From the NCBI RefSeq assembly GCF_030294985.1, contig NZ_AP024718.1, forward strand, positions 868,001-932,000: a stretch of 64,000 bases of DNA, written 5' to 3'. The position numbers and the translations under genes are program-made. Source of the DNA: Methylomarinovum tepidoasis (GTDB lineage: Bacteria > Pseudomonadota > Gammaproteobacteria > Methylococcales > Methylothermaceae). Positions 23,447-31,113 of this stretch are shown here, piece after piece. Below the pieces are notes generated by a model. That model made no database searches and had not been told where the DNA came from. It saw only the letters and a list, made by a program, of their open reading frames with translations. Every line of letters starts with the position of its first letter. The first letter of the stretch is position 1.

Positions 23447-24142
23447 ATGAAGATTCCCGAGTGGGTGCCGAAGGAAGGCGCTGACTATCTGGCCTGGTAC
23501 CACAAATTAATGACAAGGCGTGCAGATTCTCATCCGATGGATGAGAACGTACTCAGGCAGAAAATCCAAGTATTGGAAAAACTGGCCATTTCTGACGAGA
23601 TACGAACCAATGCTGTTGAGCCGCTGAAACAGATGGGATTCACCCGGTGGCGAGATTTCTATGGTGCCGCTGTCAATGCTTGCCTAGCGGCCATTTCCTC
23701 GATGGCCTATGAATTGAACATGCCGCCTAATGAATACAAAGCGGAACTGAACCGCTTTGCCGCAACTGCAAAAGACTTGATTGCCCGCTGGGAGCGTCTC
23801 AACATCGGCGGCCTTGGGTATGTCGAAAACGTGCCCTTGGAAGACGGCTATTGGATAGCTGAGCGCCTGAAGCAATTGGCAACCGAGATTGAGGCGGTTT
23901 CTGATGTCCATCTATTGTTTGCCGGTATCCGTGCCGGCCATCATAGGAATATGGCAAGGGATGAGGCTGCGATGGCCATATGCACCTATTTACACGAGGT
24001 AACAGGGCGCCCCAGGTATCGGATTGTGGCGGCTGTGTTGCGAGCATCCAGAATAGACTGCCTTGCCTCTGAAGACACGGTGCGATCCATCTGGCGCCGC
24101 AGCTATGACCTAAGTGGTCAAAATTCTCAAGAAAACGGCTGA
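23447..24142 (+). CDS. hypothetical protein in the variable slot (copy 2)
   Basis: A 231-residue protein of unknown function, largely helical, more AT-rich than its neighbours. Its C-terminus (AMAICTYLHEVTGRPRYRIVAAVLRAS, then DTVRSIWRRSY) resembles the tail of other phage-encoded hypothetical proteins and may bind DNA. It is unrelated overall to the protein in the same position of copy 1. ATG 23,447 has GGAGGGGGG upstream. The position between the RNA and the HTH gene is a typical cargo site; defence or superinfection control are possible but unproven roles. Confidence 0.6.
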   Translation: MKIPEWVPKEGADYLAWYHKLMTRRADSHPMDENVLRQKIQVLEKLAISDEIRTNAVEPLKQMGFTRWRDFYGAAVNACLAAISSMAYELNMPPNEYKAELNRFAATAKDLIARWERLNIGGLGYVENVPLEDGYWIAERLKQLATEIEAVSDVHLLFAGIRAGHHRNMARDEAAMAICTYLHEVTGRPRYRIVAAVLRASRIDCLASEDTVRSIWRRSYDLSGQNSQENG

Positions 24143-24213
24143 TTTTTCACCGCGACGACTGCGCCGTTTTTTCCGAAACTGTCCCCCGTCATCAACATGC
24201 AATGGGGGACACC

Positions 24214-24411
24214 ATGCCTTCACCGCTGATCACGCCTGAGGAGGCCGCCCGGATGCTGGGTGTGAGCCCGCGCACCCTCGCGACGTGGCGGTGCCTCGGC
24301 CGCTACCGCTTGCCCTACGTCAAAATCGGCGCCCGTGTCAGATACCGCCAGGAGGATGTCGAGGCCTTCATTGAGCGCCGCACCCGCGAGCATACGGGGG
24401 AGGCGGCATGA
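24214..24411 (+). CDS. AlpA/excisionase-like helix-turn-helix protein (copy 2)
   Basis: A 65-residue HTH protein: TPEEAARMLGVSPRTLATW, then IGARVRYRQEDVEAFIERR. Proteins of this class activate integrase or excision in P4-like elements and are a hallmark of Gram-negative phage-inducible islands. ATG 24,214 has GGGGGAC at close spacing. Its stop overlaps the next start (ATGA). Confidence 0.82.
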   Translation: MPSPLITPEEAARMLGVSPRTLATWRCLGRYRLPYVKIGARVRYRQEDVEAFIERRTREHTGEAA

Positions 24412-24686
24412 CCGCCTTGACACCCAAAAGCGGCAGCGCATATCCTGAGCCTGCACCGGCAAAATCCGGTGTCCGGGTCCGCCAACCCGGAACGCTCACG
24501 GCGCCTGGGCGCCACATCACGAGCGCCTTTTTTGTGCTCTGGAAGTCGATGGTGTCCTGTACGGATTCCCCTTCGGGGGAGCCGGTGTCCCGTGAGGCCG
24601 GTCTTGGCGGGTCCGTGCAGGACGCCGCCCCTCTCGCCAAGATGAGGGCGGCAAACGCCAATCTACTCACGGGAGATTTGCCATGA
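24408..24686 (+). CDS. hypothetical frame, possibly Ash/Icd-like
   Basis: A 92-residue frame coupled by ATGA at both ends (with the HTH gene and with the gene at 24,683). Residues about 25-70 (RQPGTLTAPGRHITSAFF, then SGEPVSREAGLGGS) have the low-complexity look of Ash- or Icd-like phage peptides found beside C4/CI-type immunity RNAs. It may instead be a regulatory leader: CGCCAACCCGG near 24,484 is nearly complementary to CCGGTTGGCG of the C4-like RNA. Low certainty as a protein. Confidence 0.4.
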   Translation: MTALTPKSGSAYPEPAPAKSGVRVRQPGTLTAPGRHITSAFFVLWKSMVSCTDSPSGEPVSREAGLGGSVQDAAPLAKMRAANANLLTGDLP

Positions 24687-25099
24687 GCACTACATCCACC
24701 ACCCGCGCCCCCGAGCGCCCCCACATATCCGACGCAAAAGCCGAACTGGCAAGTAAGCTTTACCGTGTCAGCCGCGACCTGGCATACATGGCCGCCGACA
24801 TCGAAGCTGCCGTGGATCGCCTGGCCGGTGAGGGCGGGACCGACGCCGCCCTGGCTGCCGCCGCCCTGATCCGTAGGGCATCCGACGCCTGCGACTTGGC
24901 CAGCGGGAGCGCTCCCGGCGATCTGGTCGCTTTTCTCCACCACCTTGCCTACGATCTGAAGATGTCCTGCGAGCGGCTGGACGACATGACCGACCGCATG
25001 CCGGGGCGCTTGGGCGATCTGTTTGACCTGCTGCGCCTGGCCAACCGCGCCGCTATCGAGGCCGCCACCGAGTTGGCGGGGGAGGTGTGCGATGAGTGA
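24683..25099 (+). CDS. hypothetical helical protein (138 aa)
   Basis: Starts ATGAG overlapping the previous stop. Entirely Ala/Leu/Asp-rich helices (YMAADIEAAVDRLAGEGG, LVAFLHHLAYDLKMSCERL); no membrane segment. No known domain. It overlaps the next gene by eight bases, so it belongs to one operon from the HTH gene onward. Confidence 0.6.
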   Translation: MSTTSTTRAPERPHISDAKAELASKLYRVSRDLAYMAADIEAAVDRLAGEGGTDAALAAAALIRRASDACDLASGSAPGDLVAFLHHLAYDLKMSCERLDDMTDRMPGRLGDLFDLLRLANRAAIEAATELAGEVCDE

Positions 25100-25457
25100 A
25101 GTGCACAGCATCGCCAGCGCCGTGGCCGCCTTCCAAAAGCACTTCGCCCGCGACGTGACCTTTGGTGCGCGCGCATACACGGCAGAAGAACTGGAGCTGC
25201 TTGACCGGATCGAGGGCATGAGTCAGCCCAAACTTGAGGCTGAAAATCTGGCTTCAGCGCTCAAAGCGTTGTGGAACGCCGTCCAGTCGGGCGAGCTTGA
25301 CGAGGAAGATTTGGCGAACACGATCTGGTTACTACACGAGCATGCCCGCCTTGTAGCCGACGCCATCAATGCCGCCTTTGGCGCGGCGATCCTGCGCTAC
25401 GAGGCCCGCTTGGCCGCAGAGGAACAGAAGGCTGCTGCCCCCGAGGCGGAGGCCTAG
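25092..25457 (+). CDS. hypothetical helical protein (121 aa)
   Basis: A soluble protein with acidic helices (AEELELLDRIEGMSQPKLEAE, then SGELDEEDLANTIWLLHEHA) and an Ala/Glu-rich tail. Start overlaps the previous stop. Function unknown; conserved operon position between the HTH and primase genes suggests a replication or regulatory accessory role. Confidence 0.6.
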   Translation: MSEVHSIASAVAAFQKHFARDVTFGARAYTAEELELLDRIEGMSQPKLEAENLASALKALWNAVQSGELDEEDLANTIWLLHEHARLVADAINAAFGAAILRYEARLAAEEQKAAAPEAEA

Positions 25458-25470
25458 CTAGAACGCAAAA

Positions 25471-25498
25471 GCCCCCGCCGGCGCCTACCGACGGGGGC
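25471..25498 (+). other. GC-rich hairpin between operon halves
   Basis: GCCCCCG ... CGGGGGC with a 14-base loop and no U-run afterward. It could be an attenuator or mRNA-stability structure before the CHC2 gene; not a classical terminator. Confidence 0.45.
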
Positions 25499-25526
25499 AT
25501 CAACCTTTCACCGCGTGGAGGTTATC

Positions 25527-25994
25527 GTGCAACCGAATTTTAGCCAAAAACATCCCTCAACGCACCGTCCCATTGATCTAATTCTGCCCCGCCTTGAAAA
25601 GGCACGACGCAGCAAGAACGGCTGGATCGCCCGCTGCCCTGCCCACTTGGATAAGACGCCGAGCCTCGGCGTTCGAGAACTCGACGATGGCCGGGTGTTG
25701 ATCCATTGCTTCAGCGGCTGCGATGCCGCCGACGTGGTGGCGGCCGTCGGCCTGACGCTGGCCGACCTGTTCCCGCCGCGGCCGCCGGGACCTGAAAGGC
25801 AGTTTGCGCCGTCATCGAATCCCGCCTTCTCGCCCTTCGACGTTCTGCGCCTGATCCAACACGAAATCCATATCGTTCTGGCCGCTGCCTGCACTGCCTT
25901 GAATGGCGAGCTTACACGCGAAGACATCGAACGGTTGCAGACGGCAATCAACCGCATCACCGACGCGATCCGACTGGCGGGGGTGAAACGATGA
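25527..25994 (+). CDS. CHC2 zinc-finger primase-like protein
   Basis: A 155-residue protein with a DnaG-type zinc-binding module: C37 and H40 in RCPAHLDKTPS and C61/C65 in HCFSGCDAADVV. No TOPRIM catalytic domain is present, so it would recognise template DNA but need a partner to prime; the DUF3987 protein encoded immediately after (ATGA overlap) is the obvious candidate. GTG 25,527 follows GGAGG; a GTG at 25,515 is the alternative. Confidence 0.8.
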   Translation: MQPNFSQKHPSTHRPIDLILPRLEKARRSKNGWIARCPAHLDKTPSLGVRELDDGRVLIHCFSGCDAADVVAAVGLTLADLFPPRPPGPERQFAPSSNPAFSPFDVLRLIQHEIHIVLAAACTALNGELTREDIERLQTAINRITDAIRLAGVKR

Positions 25995-27481
25995 GCGCGC
26001 AAATCGAGGCAATCGCCGACCGCATCGAGGAGCGCCTTCACGGCAAGAAGCGGCACGGCAAGAAGCAGTCGTTGACCGAAGCGGATAAGGTCTGGCTTCT
26101 CAAGGCGGCAGAATCGCGGTTGCTGAACTCGCCCATCGATCTGCCCGAGTACTCGGCCGAGGCCCTGGGACCACTGGCGCCGGTAGCGCGCGCCATCGCC
26201 GATGGTGGACAGATGGACATCGCCTTGGCCGGCCAGTCGGTACTGGGGGCGGCGGCATTGTGTACCCAGGCTGTGGTCAACGTGGAGACGCTGACAGGGG
26301 ATGATCCGCTTGTTCTGTATCTACTATCCATCGCAGACAGCGGCGACGGCAAGACGCTGGCCGAAAACGCCGCCCTGGCGCCGATTCGGCACTACCAGCG
26401 CGAGCGCACCGAAGCATACAAGGCCGCGCTGCGGGACTGGAAGCAGGCCAAACCCGACGACCGCGACGAGGAGCCGCCGCGCGCGCCATATCTGCTGATG
26501 AGCGACGCGACGATCGAAGGTATCCGCCGATCTTTCATGGAGGGATCGCCATCCCAGGGACTGTTCTCGTCAGAGGCGGCCGTAGTGCTGACCGGATACG
26601 GCATGCAGCCAGAGCACAAGGCCAAAACCGCCGCCGAACTGAACGCCTTGTGGGACCGGGGCGAAATTTCGGTGACCCGTGGCGGGATCGGCCGCGTTCA
26701 ATTGTACGACCGGCGCCTGTCGGTCCATCTGATGATCCAACCGTCAGCCGCCAGAGCAGCCTTGTTCGATGACCTGTTCGCAAACATTGGGTTTTGGCCG
26801 CGATTCCTTTTCGCCTGGCCGCAGCCTGCGCCGCCGCGCAAGGCCAAGGGGTTCCGGCCGGACAAGGACCCGGCCATCGGTCAATTCTGGCGCCGCTGTG
26901 CGCAGCTACTGCCCGCGACGGAGCGGGAGTCATGCGACGACCTACCCACGCTGACGTTGAGCAATGCCGCCCGCCGCCGGATCGAAACCTTTTTCGAGGG
27001 GCTGGAGCGATCCGCCAAGCTGGCCGGCGGCCGCTACGAGCAAATCAAGCCGTTCGCTTTGCGGGCATCACAACAGGCTTGTCGAATCGCCGGAGTTCTC
27101 GCCGCCTACGAAGACGCCACCGCCGTCAGCGAAGCGCACATTGACTGCGGCATCAGATTGGCCACCTACTCGCTCGAATCATGGCGCGCAGCATTCGGCG
27201 ACCGCGACGCCGCCGAGAACGCAAGACGCGCCTATCGGCTGTTTGAATGGCTGGTGAACGTTCGCAATGGCGCCGCGACCGAGACCGACATGCTCAAGAA
27301 CGGACCAAAACCGAGGAGCCGCAGTATTCGGGATGCCGCAACCGCCCTTCTGCATGCGCACGGATTCATTGACCTGGATGCCGACCAAAAACCGCCCAAG
27401 TGGATCGCCGTTCGCCCCGAAGAAGGCGGCGGGGCGAATCTTACGCCGGGCGAAAGGGGCGAATTGGGCGAAACGCCTTGA
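25991..27481 (+). CDS. DUF3987 replication ATPase
   Basis: A 496-residue DUF3987 (YfjI-like) protein. A Walker-A-like loop ADSGDGKT is at about residues 114-121; ASQQACRIAGVLAAYE and the Ala-rich first third are characteristic. Members are thought to be helicase-like replication proteins of mobile elements, often paired with primase zinc fingers as here. Its last 15 codons (NLTPGERGELGE) are themselves built of GGCGAA repeats belonging to the downstream iteron array, tying the protein to its likely origin. Confidence 0.8.
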   Translation: MSAQIEAIADRIEERLHGKKRHGKKQSLTEADKVWLLKAAESRLLNSPIDLPEYSAEALGPLAPVARAIADGGQMDIALAGQSVLGAAALCTQAVVNVETLTGDDPLVLYLLSIADSGDGKTLAENAALAPIRHYQRERTEAYKAALRDWKQAKPDDRDEEPPRAPYLLMSDATIEGIRRSFMEGSPSQGLFSSEAAVVLTGYGMQPEHKAKTAAELNALWDRGEISVTRGGIGRVQLYDRRLSVHLMIQPSAARAALFDDLFANIGFWPRFLFAWPQPAPPRKAKGFRPDKDPAIGQFWRRCAQLLPATERESCDDLPTLTLSNAARRRIETFFEGLERSAKLAGGRYEQIKPFALRASQQACRIAGVLAAYEDATAVSEAHIDCGIRLATYSLESWRAAFGDRDAAENARRAYRLFEWLVNVRNGAATETDMLKNGPKPRSRSIRDAATALLHAHGFIDLDADQKPPKWIAVRPEEGGGANLTPGERGELGETP

Positions 27482-27721
27482 TTCATGCGGGGGTGCAGGC
27501 GAGGCGAACGTGGGCGAAAAAGGCGAATCCTGGGGCGAATCGCCCGTTTTGCCTGGGATTTTCGCCCCGTTCGCCCCGTGTCCAAACACCTGGCAAACGC
27601 CAGAGAAGCTAGCAACTATGCGGGTTTTCGCCTTTTTCGCCCCGCGTTCGCCACTCAGAGAAACAAGAAGCCATGCGGGTTTTCGCCCAAATCGCCCCTT
27701 TCGCCCGGGGTAAGATTCGCC
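27433..27721. repeat. 8+8 inverted iteron array: candidate replication origin
   Basis: GGCGAA occurs eight times on the plus strand (starting 27433, 27449, 27458, 27467, 27503, 27513, 27522, 27534), then TTCGCC occurs eight times (27561, 27570, 27627, 27636, 27647, 27682, 27700, 27716), with spacing often 9-10 bases. ATGCGGGTTTTCGCC is repeated at 27618 and 27673. The array starts in the end of the DUF3987 gene and fills the gap to the next gene. Iterons next to a replication protein suggest an origin. Confidence 0.7.
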
Positions 27722-27735
27722 CGAAGGAGTAGCAC

Positions 27736-27999
27736 ATGAAAATCGACGACGTTCTGACGGAAATCTGCACCGATGACATGAGCCACGAACCTGCATCCAG
27801 CCCAAACGAAACCGGCGCCGATGGCCCGCTGAGGATGCAGCACTGCCGACACTGCGACACCGCCACCCTGCACCAGCGCATCGATGGCCGCTGGCAATGC
27901 ACCCGCCTTCACCGGGCCAAGATCATCGCCATGCCACCCAGGGACAGCCGCCATGCCGAATGGCTGGCCCGATACGACGAAGACTTCGAAGTGTTCTGA
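27736..27999 (+). CDS. hypothetical protein with a small zinc-ribbon-like motif
   Basis: An 87-residue protein; QHCRHCDTATLHQRIDGRWQC gives CxxC...C spacing, a possible half zinc ribbon. GAAGGAG precedes the ATG. The stop overlaps the next start as TGATG. Unknown function. Confidence 0.6.
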   Translation: MKIDDVLTEICTDDMSHEPASSPNETGADGPLRMQHCRHCDTATLHQRIDGRWQCTRLHRAKIIAMPPRDSRHAEWLARYDEDFEVF

Positions 28000-28508
28000 T
28001 GCTGGCCGAGAAAATCACCGCCGCCGGGTTCGCCCTGGAGACCGATGGCGCCCGCCTGGTGGTCAAGCCATCTGGCAAGCTGACTGCCGCCCAATGGGAT
28101 TTCATCCGCCGCCACCGTGACGCCATCATCGCCGAACTGGTCGGCCAAGCTGCCAACGAAGGCGGTGATACCCTCGCCGAAGCCCTACGGCAAGCCTGCC
28201 AGGGATTGACGGTGACTCCGGATCAGGTACGGGCCGCCATGAGCGCCGAGGACCTGGACGACTGGCGCGCCGGCCGGATACCGCTGGCCGAGCTGGAGGC
28301 CTTCGCCAAGGCGCTGGATCGGCGACTGCATCGGAAACCGGACCCGGCGCTGGTGGTGGACGATCCGCTGACGGTGCCCTGTTGGACCTTGGCCGGGAGT
28401 GTGGTGCTGATCCGGGCCTGCGACGCTGAACATGCCAAATGGCTTCGCCGGTGGAATCCGGCGCCGCCGATTGATTCAGAAACGCAATCAGAGGAACCGA
28501 CAGCATGA
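27999..28508 (+). CDS. hypothetical protein (169 aa), TubC-N-like N-terminus
   Basis: The first 45 residues (AGFALETDGARLVVKPSGKLTAAQWDFIRRHRDAIIAEL) resemble the TubC N-terminal docking fold found fused to many mobile-element replication proteins. The rest (LTVTPDQVRAAMSAEDLDDW) is unassigned. It is coupled by overlaps to both neighbours. Confidence 0.6.
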   Translation: MLAEKITAAGFALETDGARLVVKPSGKLTAAQWDFIRRHRDAIIAELVGQAANEGGDTLAEALRQACQGLTVTPDQVRAAMSAEDLDDWRAGRIPLAELEAFAKALDRRLHRKPDPALVVDDPLTVPCWTLAGSVVLIRACDAEHAKWLRRWNPAPPIDSETQSEEPTA

Positions 28509-28897
28509 TGCAAGCCGCCATTCACGGCCGCCTTGGCCGCGACCCTGAGACCCGCATCACGTCCACCGGCAAGACGATGGCCACCTGTTCGGTGGCGGTG
28601 GACGTGACCGCCCACAACGCCGAGGCCGATGAAACCATCTGGATTCGCCTGGTCGCCTTCAGACGCCTGGCCGATCAATTGGCGCGCCACCGCCAGGGGG
28701 ATATGGTGTCGGCATTCGGCCGCCTGGTGCTGAACCGATGGATAGGCCGCGACGGTGAGGAGCGCACCGGCTGGGAGATGGTGGCCAACGATCTGGTGTC
28801 CGCCCGTACCGTTCGGCCTGGTGGGGGGAGGCGTAAGAAAGCAGCCGCCCAACCCGCGCCAGTGGCCGCATTCGATGACGATCCGATGCCATTATGA
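28505..28897 (+). CDS. ssb: single-stranded DNA-binding protein
   Basis: A 130-residue OB-fold SSB: IHGRLGRDPETRITSTGKTMATCSVAV, then ETIWIRLVAFRRLADQLARH and GDMVSAFGRLVLNRW. The C-terminal tip DDDPMPL is an acidic SSB tail for partner binding. An element-encoded SSB supports autonomous replication. Start overlaps the previous stop. Confidence 0.88.
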   Translation: MMQAAIHGRLGRDPETRITSTGKTMATCSVAVDVTAHNAEADETIWIRLVAFRRLADQLARHRQGDMVSAFGRLVLNRWIGRDGEERTGWEMVANDLVSARTVRPGGGRRKKAAAQPAPVAAFDDDPMPL

Positions 28898-28906
28898 GGA
28901 GAGGAG

Positions 28907-29320
28907 ATGACCATGAAGTTAACACCGAAACAGGAGCGCTTTTGCCTGGAATACGTCAAGACCGGCAACGCCAGTGAAGCCTACCGCTGCGCCTATGACG
29001 CCGACAGGATGAAGCCGGAGGCGGTCCACGTGGCCGCCTGTCGGCTGCTTGAGAAGGCTAAGGTTGCGCTAAGGATTGACGAGCTGCGCCAGGCCATCGA
29101 GGAGGAAGCTATTGCCGACGCCAAGGCCCGGCAGCGGTGGTGGACGCAGATCATGTACGACGAAACCGCCGAGCTGAAAGACCGCCTGAAGGCATCGGAA
29201 CTGCTGGCCAAGGCCCAGGGCGACTTCATCGAACGGCGGGAGGTCAGCGGCCAGGGCGGCGGGCCGGTGATTCTGAAGATCGGCGACAAGGATATTGACC
29301 CGGAGGCCCTTGGTTGGTGA
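28907..29320 (+). CDS. phage terminase small subunit (terS)
   Basis: A 137-residue protein with the Terminase_2 (XtmA-like) N-terminal DNA-binding segment LTPKQERFCLEYVKTGNASEAY, helical middle (RQRWWTQIMYDETAELKDRLKASELLAKAQGDF) and C-terminal GPVILKIGD strand. Small terminases select the DNA to be packaged. No large subunit is encoded, so the protein would have to work with a helper phage enzyme, the mechanism used by packaging-redirecting satellites. Confidence 0.88.
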   Translation: MTMKLTPKQERFCLEYVKTGNASEAYRCAYDADRMKPEAVHVAACRLLEKAKVALRIDELRQAIEEEAIADAKARQRWWTQIMYDETAELKDRLKASELLAKAQGDFIERREVSGQGGGPVILKIGDKDIDPEALGW

Positions 29321-29321
29321 T

Positions 29322-29441
29322 GTGCTGCTACCTTCCTGGGCAGATGGCCGGCGGGTGACGGCCTATCCGCTGGATGAGGGTGTCGATCCGAACGATCTGG
29401 GAGAATCGCTATGGCCGATCGGCGAGCTGAAAACGCTTTGA
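29322..29441 (+). CDS. possible short protein (39 aa)
   Basis: GTG frame following the terS stop: LLPSWADGRRVTAYPLDEG, then VDPNDLGESLWPIGELKTL. It has a reasonable composition and fills the gap, overlapping the next gene by 31 bases. May be a gene or a gene remnant. Confidence 0.35.
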   Translation: MLLPSWADGRRVTAYPLDEGVDPNDLGESLWPIGELKTL

Positions 29442-29755
29442 AAACCCTGCATGAGGTGGTGTGGTATAGCCTGGACTTCGGTCATGGCGCCGAATATCCG
29501 GCGATACGCGACGATCTGGCCGGCATGGACATGGATGAGCCGCAAGCAGAGAGATTGCGACGTCTGGACGAGCTTGCCATCGATTACATCCTGACCGCCG
29601 ATCTGGACGACATCTGGCCCGGCCTGCTCGAAGACCACCCCGACAGGCCCATCGAACGCTGGTGGTGGCATCTGGGCGCCATCCGCCGCGGCCGCTATCC
29701 TATCGAAACCCTTCCCGAACACCTGCAACGGGCGATCCGCGAGGCAAGCGCCTGA
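29411..29755 (+). CDS. hypothetical acidic protein (114 aa)
   Basis: Soluble, acidic and Trp-rich: WYSLDFGHGAEYPAIRDDLAG, DYILTADLDDIWPGLLEDHP, ERWWWHLGAIRRG. No known family. Lies between the two terminase-like genes; a packaging-accessory role is only a guess. Confidence 0.55.
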   Translation: MADRRAENALKTLHEVVWYSLDFGHGAEYPAIRDDLAGMDMDEPQAERLRRLDELAIDYILTADLDDIWPGLLEDHPDRPIERWWWHLGAIRRGRYPIETLPEHLQRAIREASA

Positions 29756-30113
29756 GTGCCACTTTCCCACCTCCACCGCATCCCTGGCCGATCTGAGGCG
29801 GTCGGTCTGCGGCGGAGGGTGTTGCTATCAAGAAACAATCAAGCAGGATGCCAATCCCGTGCCACGCTGGTGAAGAATGACGCTATGACGTGCTGCACAG
29901 TTTTTGGTCAGCCTGTATCCAGCGCCATACAACGATGGAAAAATCCGTGCCATGTTACCCGAGTGAAACAATCACCAGGGCGCCGCCGCTGGGGAAGTCA
30001 GGGGAATGTCGTGGTGACGTGGCGCGCCGGGTCCTTCCTGGCAAATCGTGGGTTGCGGGGAGTTCGAACCCCGGTTTTCGACAGTTTTTCAACTCCCTAG
30101 GCGACCACCACCC
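29756..30113. other. about 360 bp without a supported gene
   Basis: Open frames here have no convincing composition or ribosome sites. The stretch contains a hairpin near 30,050-30,075 (CGGGG-AGTTCGAA-CCCCG) that mimics a tRNA T-arm but does not fold as one. It may hold the promoter for the Nu1-like gene or debris. Confidence 0.4.
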
Positions 30114-30590
30114 ATGTCCAACGATCTGGCCAAAACCGCCGTTTCACTGCGCCGTCTGGCCGCACTCACCGGCTTGCATCGGGACACCATCCGCCGCCGG
30201 CTGGAAGACATCGAACCAAGACACAAGCTGGGCGGGCATCCCGCCTATGAACTGGCCGAAGCCTTGCGCGCCATCTGCAAGCCATCTTCGAATGTCGATC
30301 CTGAAGCATTGCCGCCAGCTGACCGCAAAGCCTGGTACGAAAGCGAGTTGAAGCGCCGTCAGCTACAGGTCAATGACCGCGAGCTGATCCTGGCCGCCGA
30401 GGTGGAACGGGTGGTGGCCACCGCCTTCGCCGCCCTGGCCCAGGGGCTGCGGTCCATCCCGGACATCATCGAACGCCGCTGCGCCGTCGGTCCCGAAACG
30501 CTGGAGCAGATCGAGCGCATCATCGATGCCGAGATGGACGCCATGGCCGACAGGCTGGAACGACTGGGCGGCAAAGTGGGGGGCACCTGA
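30114..30590 (+). CDS. DUF1441 / Nu1-like DNA-packaging protein
   Basis: A 158-residue protein of the DUF1441 class (related to terminase small subunit Nu1): the N-terminal winged HTH SLRRLAALTGLHRDTIRRRL, the coiled region KAWYESELKRRQLQVNDREL, then VVATAFAALAQGLRSIPDI and EIDAEMD-type ending. It is a second, different small-terminase-like protein in the same element. ATG 30,114 fits the domain start although no strong ribosome site precedes it. Confidence 0.75.
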   Translation: MSNDLAKTAVSLRRLAALTGLHRDTIRRRLEDIEPRHKLGGHPAYELAEALRAICKPSSNVDPEALPPADRKAWYESELKRRQLQVNDRELILAAEVERVVATAFAALAQGLRSIPDIIERRCAVGPETLEQIERIIDAEMDAMADRLERLGGKVGGT

Positions 30591-30745
30591 CCGAAAGCCA
30601 GCGGGCGATGGTGGCGGCGGAGGTGGCGAATATGAGGCGCGAAGACACGCTGAATCGCGGTTCCCGAAGGGCAAATTTGCCTGACGGAAAAACTTCCACC
30701 ACCGAAGCCGCCGCCCTGCTCAACGTCTCGCCCAGAAGCAGGTGA
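30587..30745 (+). pseudogene. ParB-like/regulator fragment
   Basis: The frame LTESQRAMVAAEVANM, then ANLPDGKTSTTEAAALLNVSPRS, matches the helix-turn-helix stretch of ParB-like or methyltransferase-associated proteins (LTxSQRAxxAAxxAN...AAxLLNVS). The stop at 30,743 and absence of upstream coding show a truncated relic. Confidence 0.5.
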
Positions 30746-30799
30746 AAGCCGCCTTCCTGCTATTCTTGCCTTGTGGTTGCAAGACAGACGGGGCGAAGC

Positions 30800-31012
30800 A
30801 TGATCCTATTCGTACCCACCAGGAAGCGGCCGCGATGGATTGAATGGCTGGAATGGGCGGAAGCCGGGTGCATCTGTGCACTTTTCCTGGTCGCCTATTT
30901 CAATGAGGAGCGACGGGGTGAGGCCATCGTCGCCCTCATCTTATGGCCAATCGCCCGCGCGGCAATCTTGGGATTCCGGGATGGCTGGATGCGCAGCAAA
31001 TCTCGCCGGTGA
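30800..31012 (+). CDS. small membrane protein (70 aa)
   Basis: Starts MILFVPTRKRPRWIEW; two hydrophobic stretches (AGCICALFLVAYF and AIVALILWPIARAAILGF) suggest two membrane helices. GGGGCGAAG precedes the ATG at 30,800; a GTG at 30,773 is possible. Last gene of the element. Unknown role. Confidence 0.5.
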   Translation: MILFVPTRKRPRWIEWLEWAEAGCICALFLVAYFNEERRGEAIVALILWPIARAAILGFRDGWMRSKSRR

Positions 31013-31048
31013 ATGAATTGAGGCGCCAGGGACGCATTTCTGATCCAG

Positions 31049-31070
31049 ACATAGCACCGGCATAGCCCCA
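31049..31070 (+). repeat. 22-bp repeat near attR (paired with 21,628)
   Basis: Perfect match to the segment inside the int 5' end; candidate integrase arm site on the right arm of the element. Confidence 0.55.
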
Positions 31071-31072
31071 AG

Positions 31073-31107
31073 AAAAAAGCCCTGCCAGAGCAATCCGGCA
31101 AGGCTTT
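31073..31107 (-). terminator. rho-independent terminator of tRNA-Phe (element-supplied)
   Basis: On the minus strand: AAAGCCTTGCC-GGATTGCTCT-GGCAGGGCTTTTTT, eight bases after the CCA end of tRNA-Phe. The element thus brings a replacement terminator for the tRNA it invades. Confidence 0.8.
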
Positions 31108-31113
31108 GATTTC

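Noticed and set aside
27433-27721. CRISPR array as explanation of the short repeats
   Set aside because: Repeat units are only 6 bases (15 at most), unevenly spaced and inverted halfway; no cas genes in the window.
30045-30080. tRNA-like T-arm (CGGGG-AGTTCGAA-CCCCG) suggesting another attachment site
   Set aside because: The stem pairs with an 8-base loop and no acceptor or anticodon arm can be drawn; a simple hairpin is sufficient.
29756-30100. Plus-strand frame of 114 codons between the terminase-like genes
   Set aside because: Composition is unlike neighbours, no ribosome site, and an overlapping second frame is equally open; kept only as an unassigned stretch.
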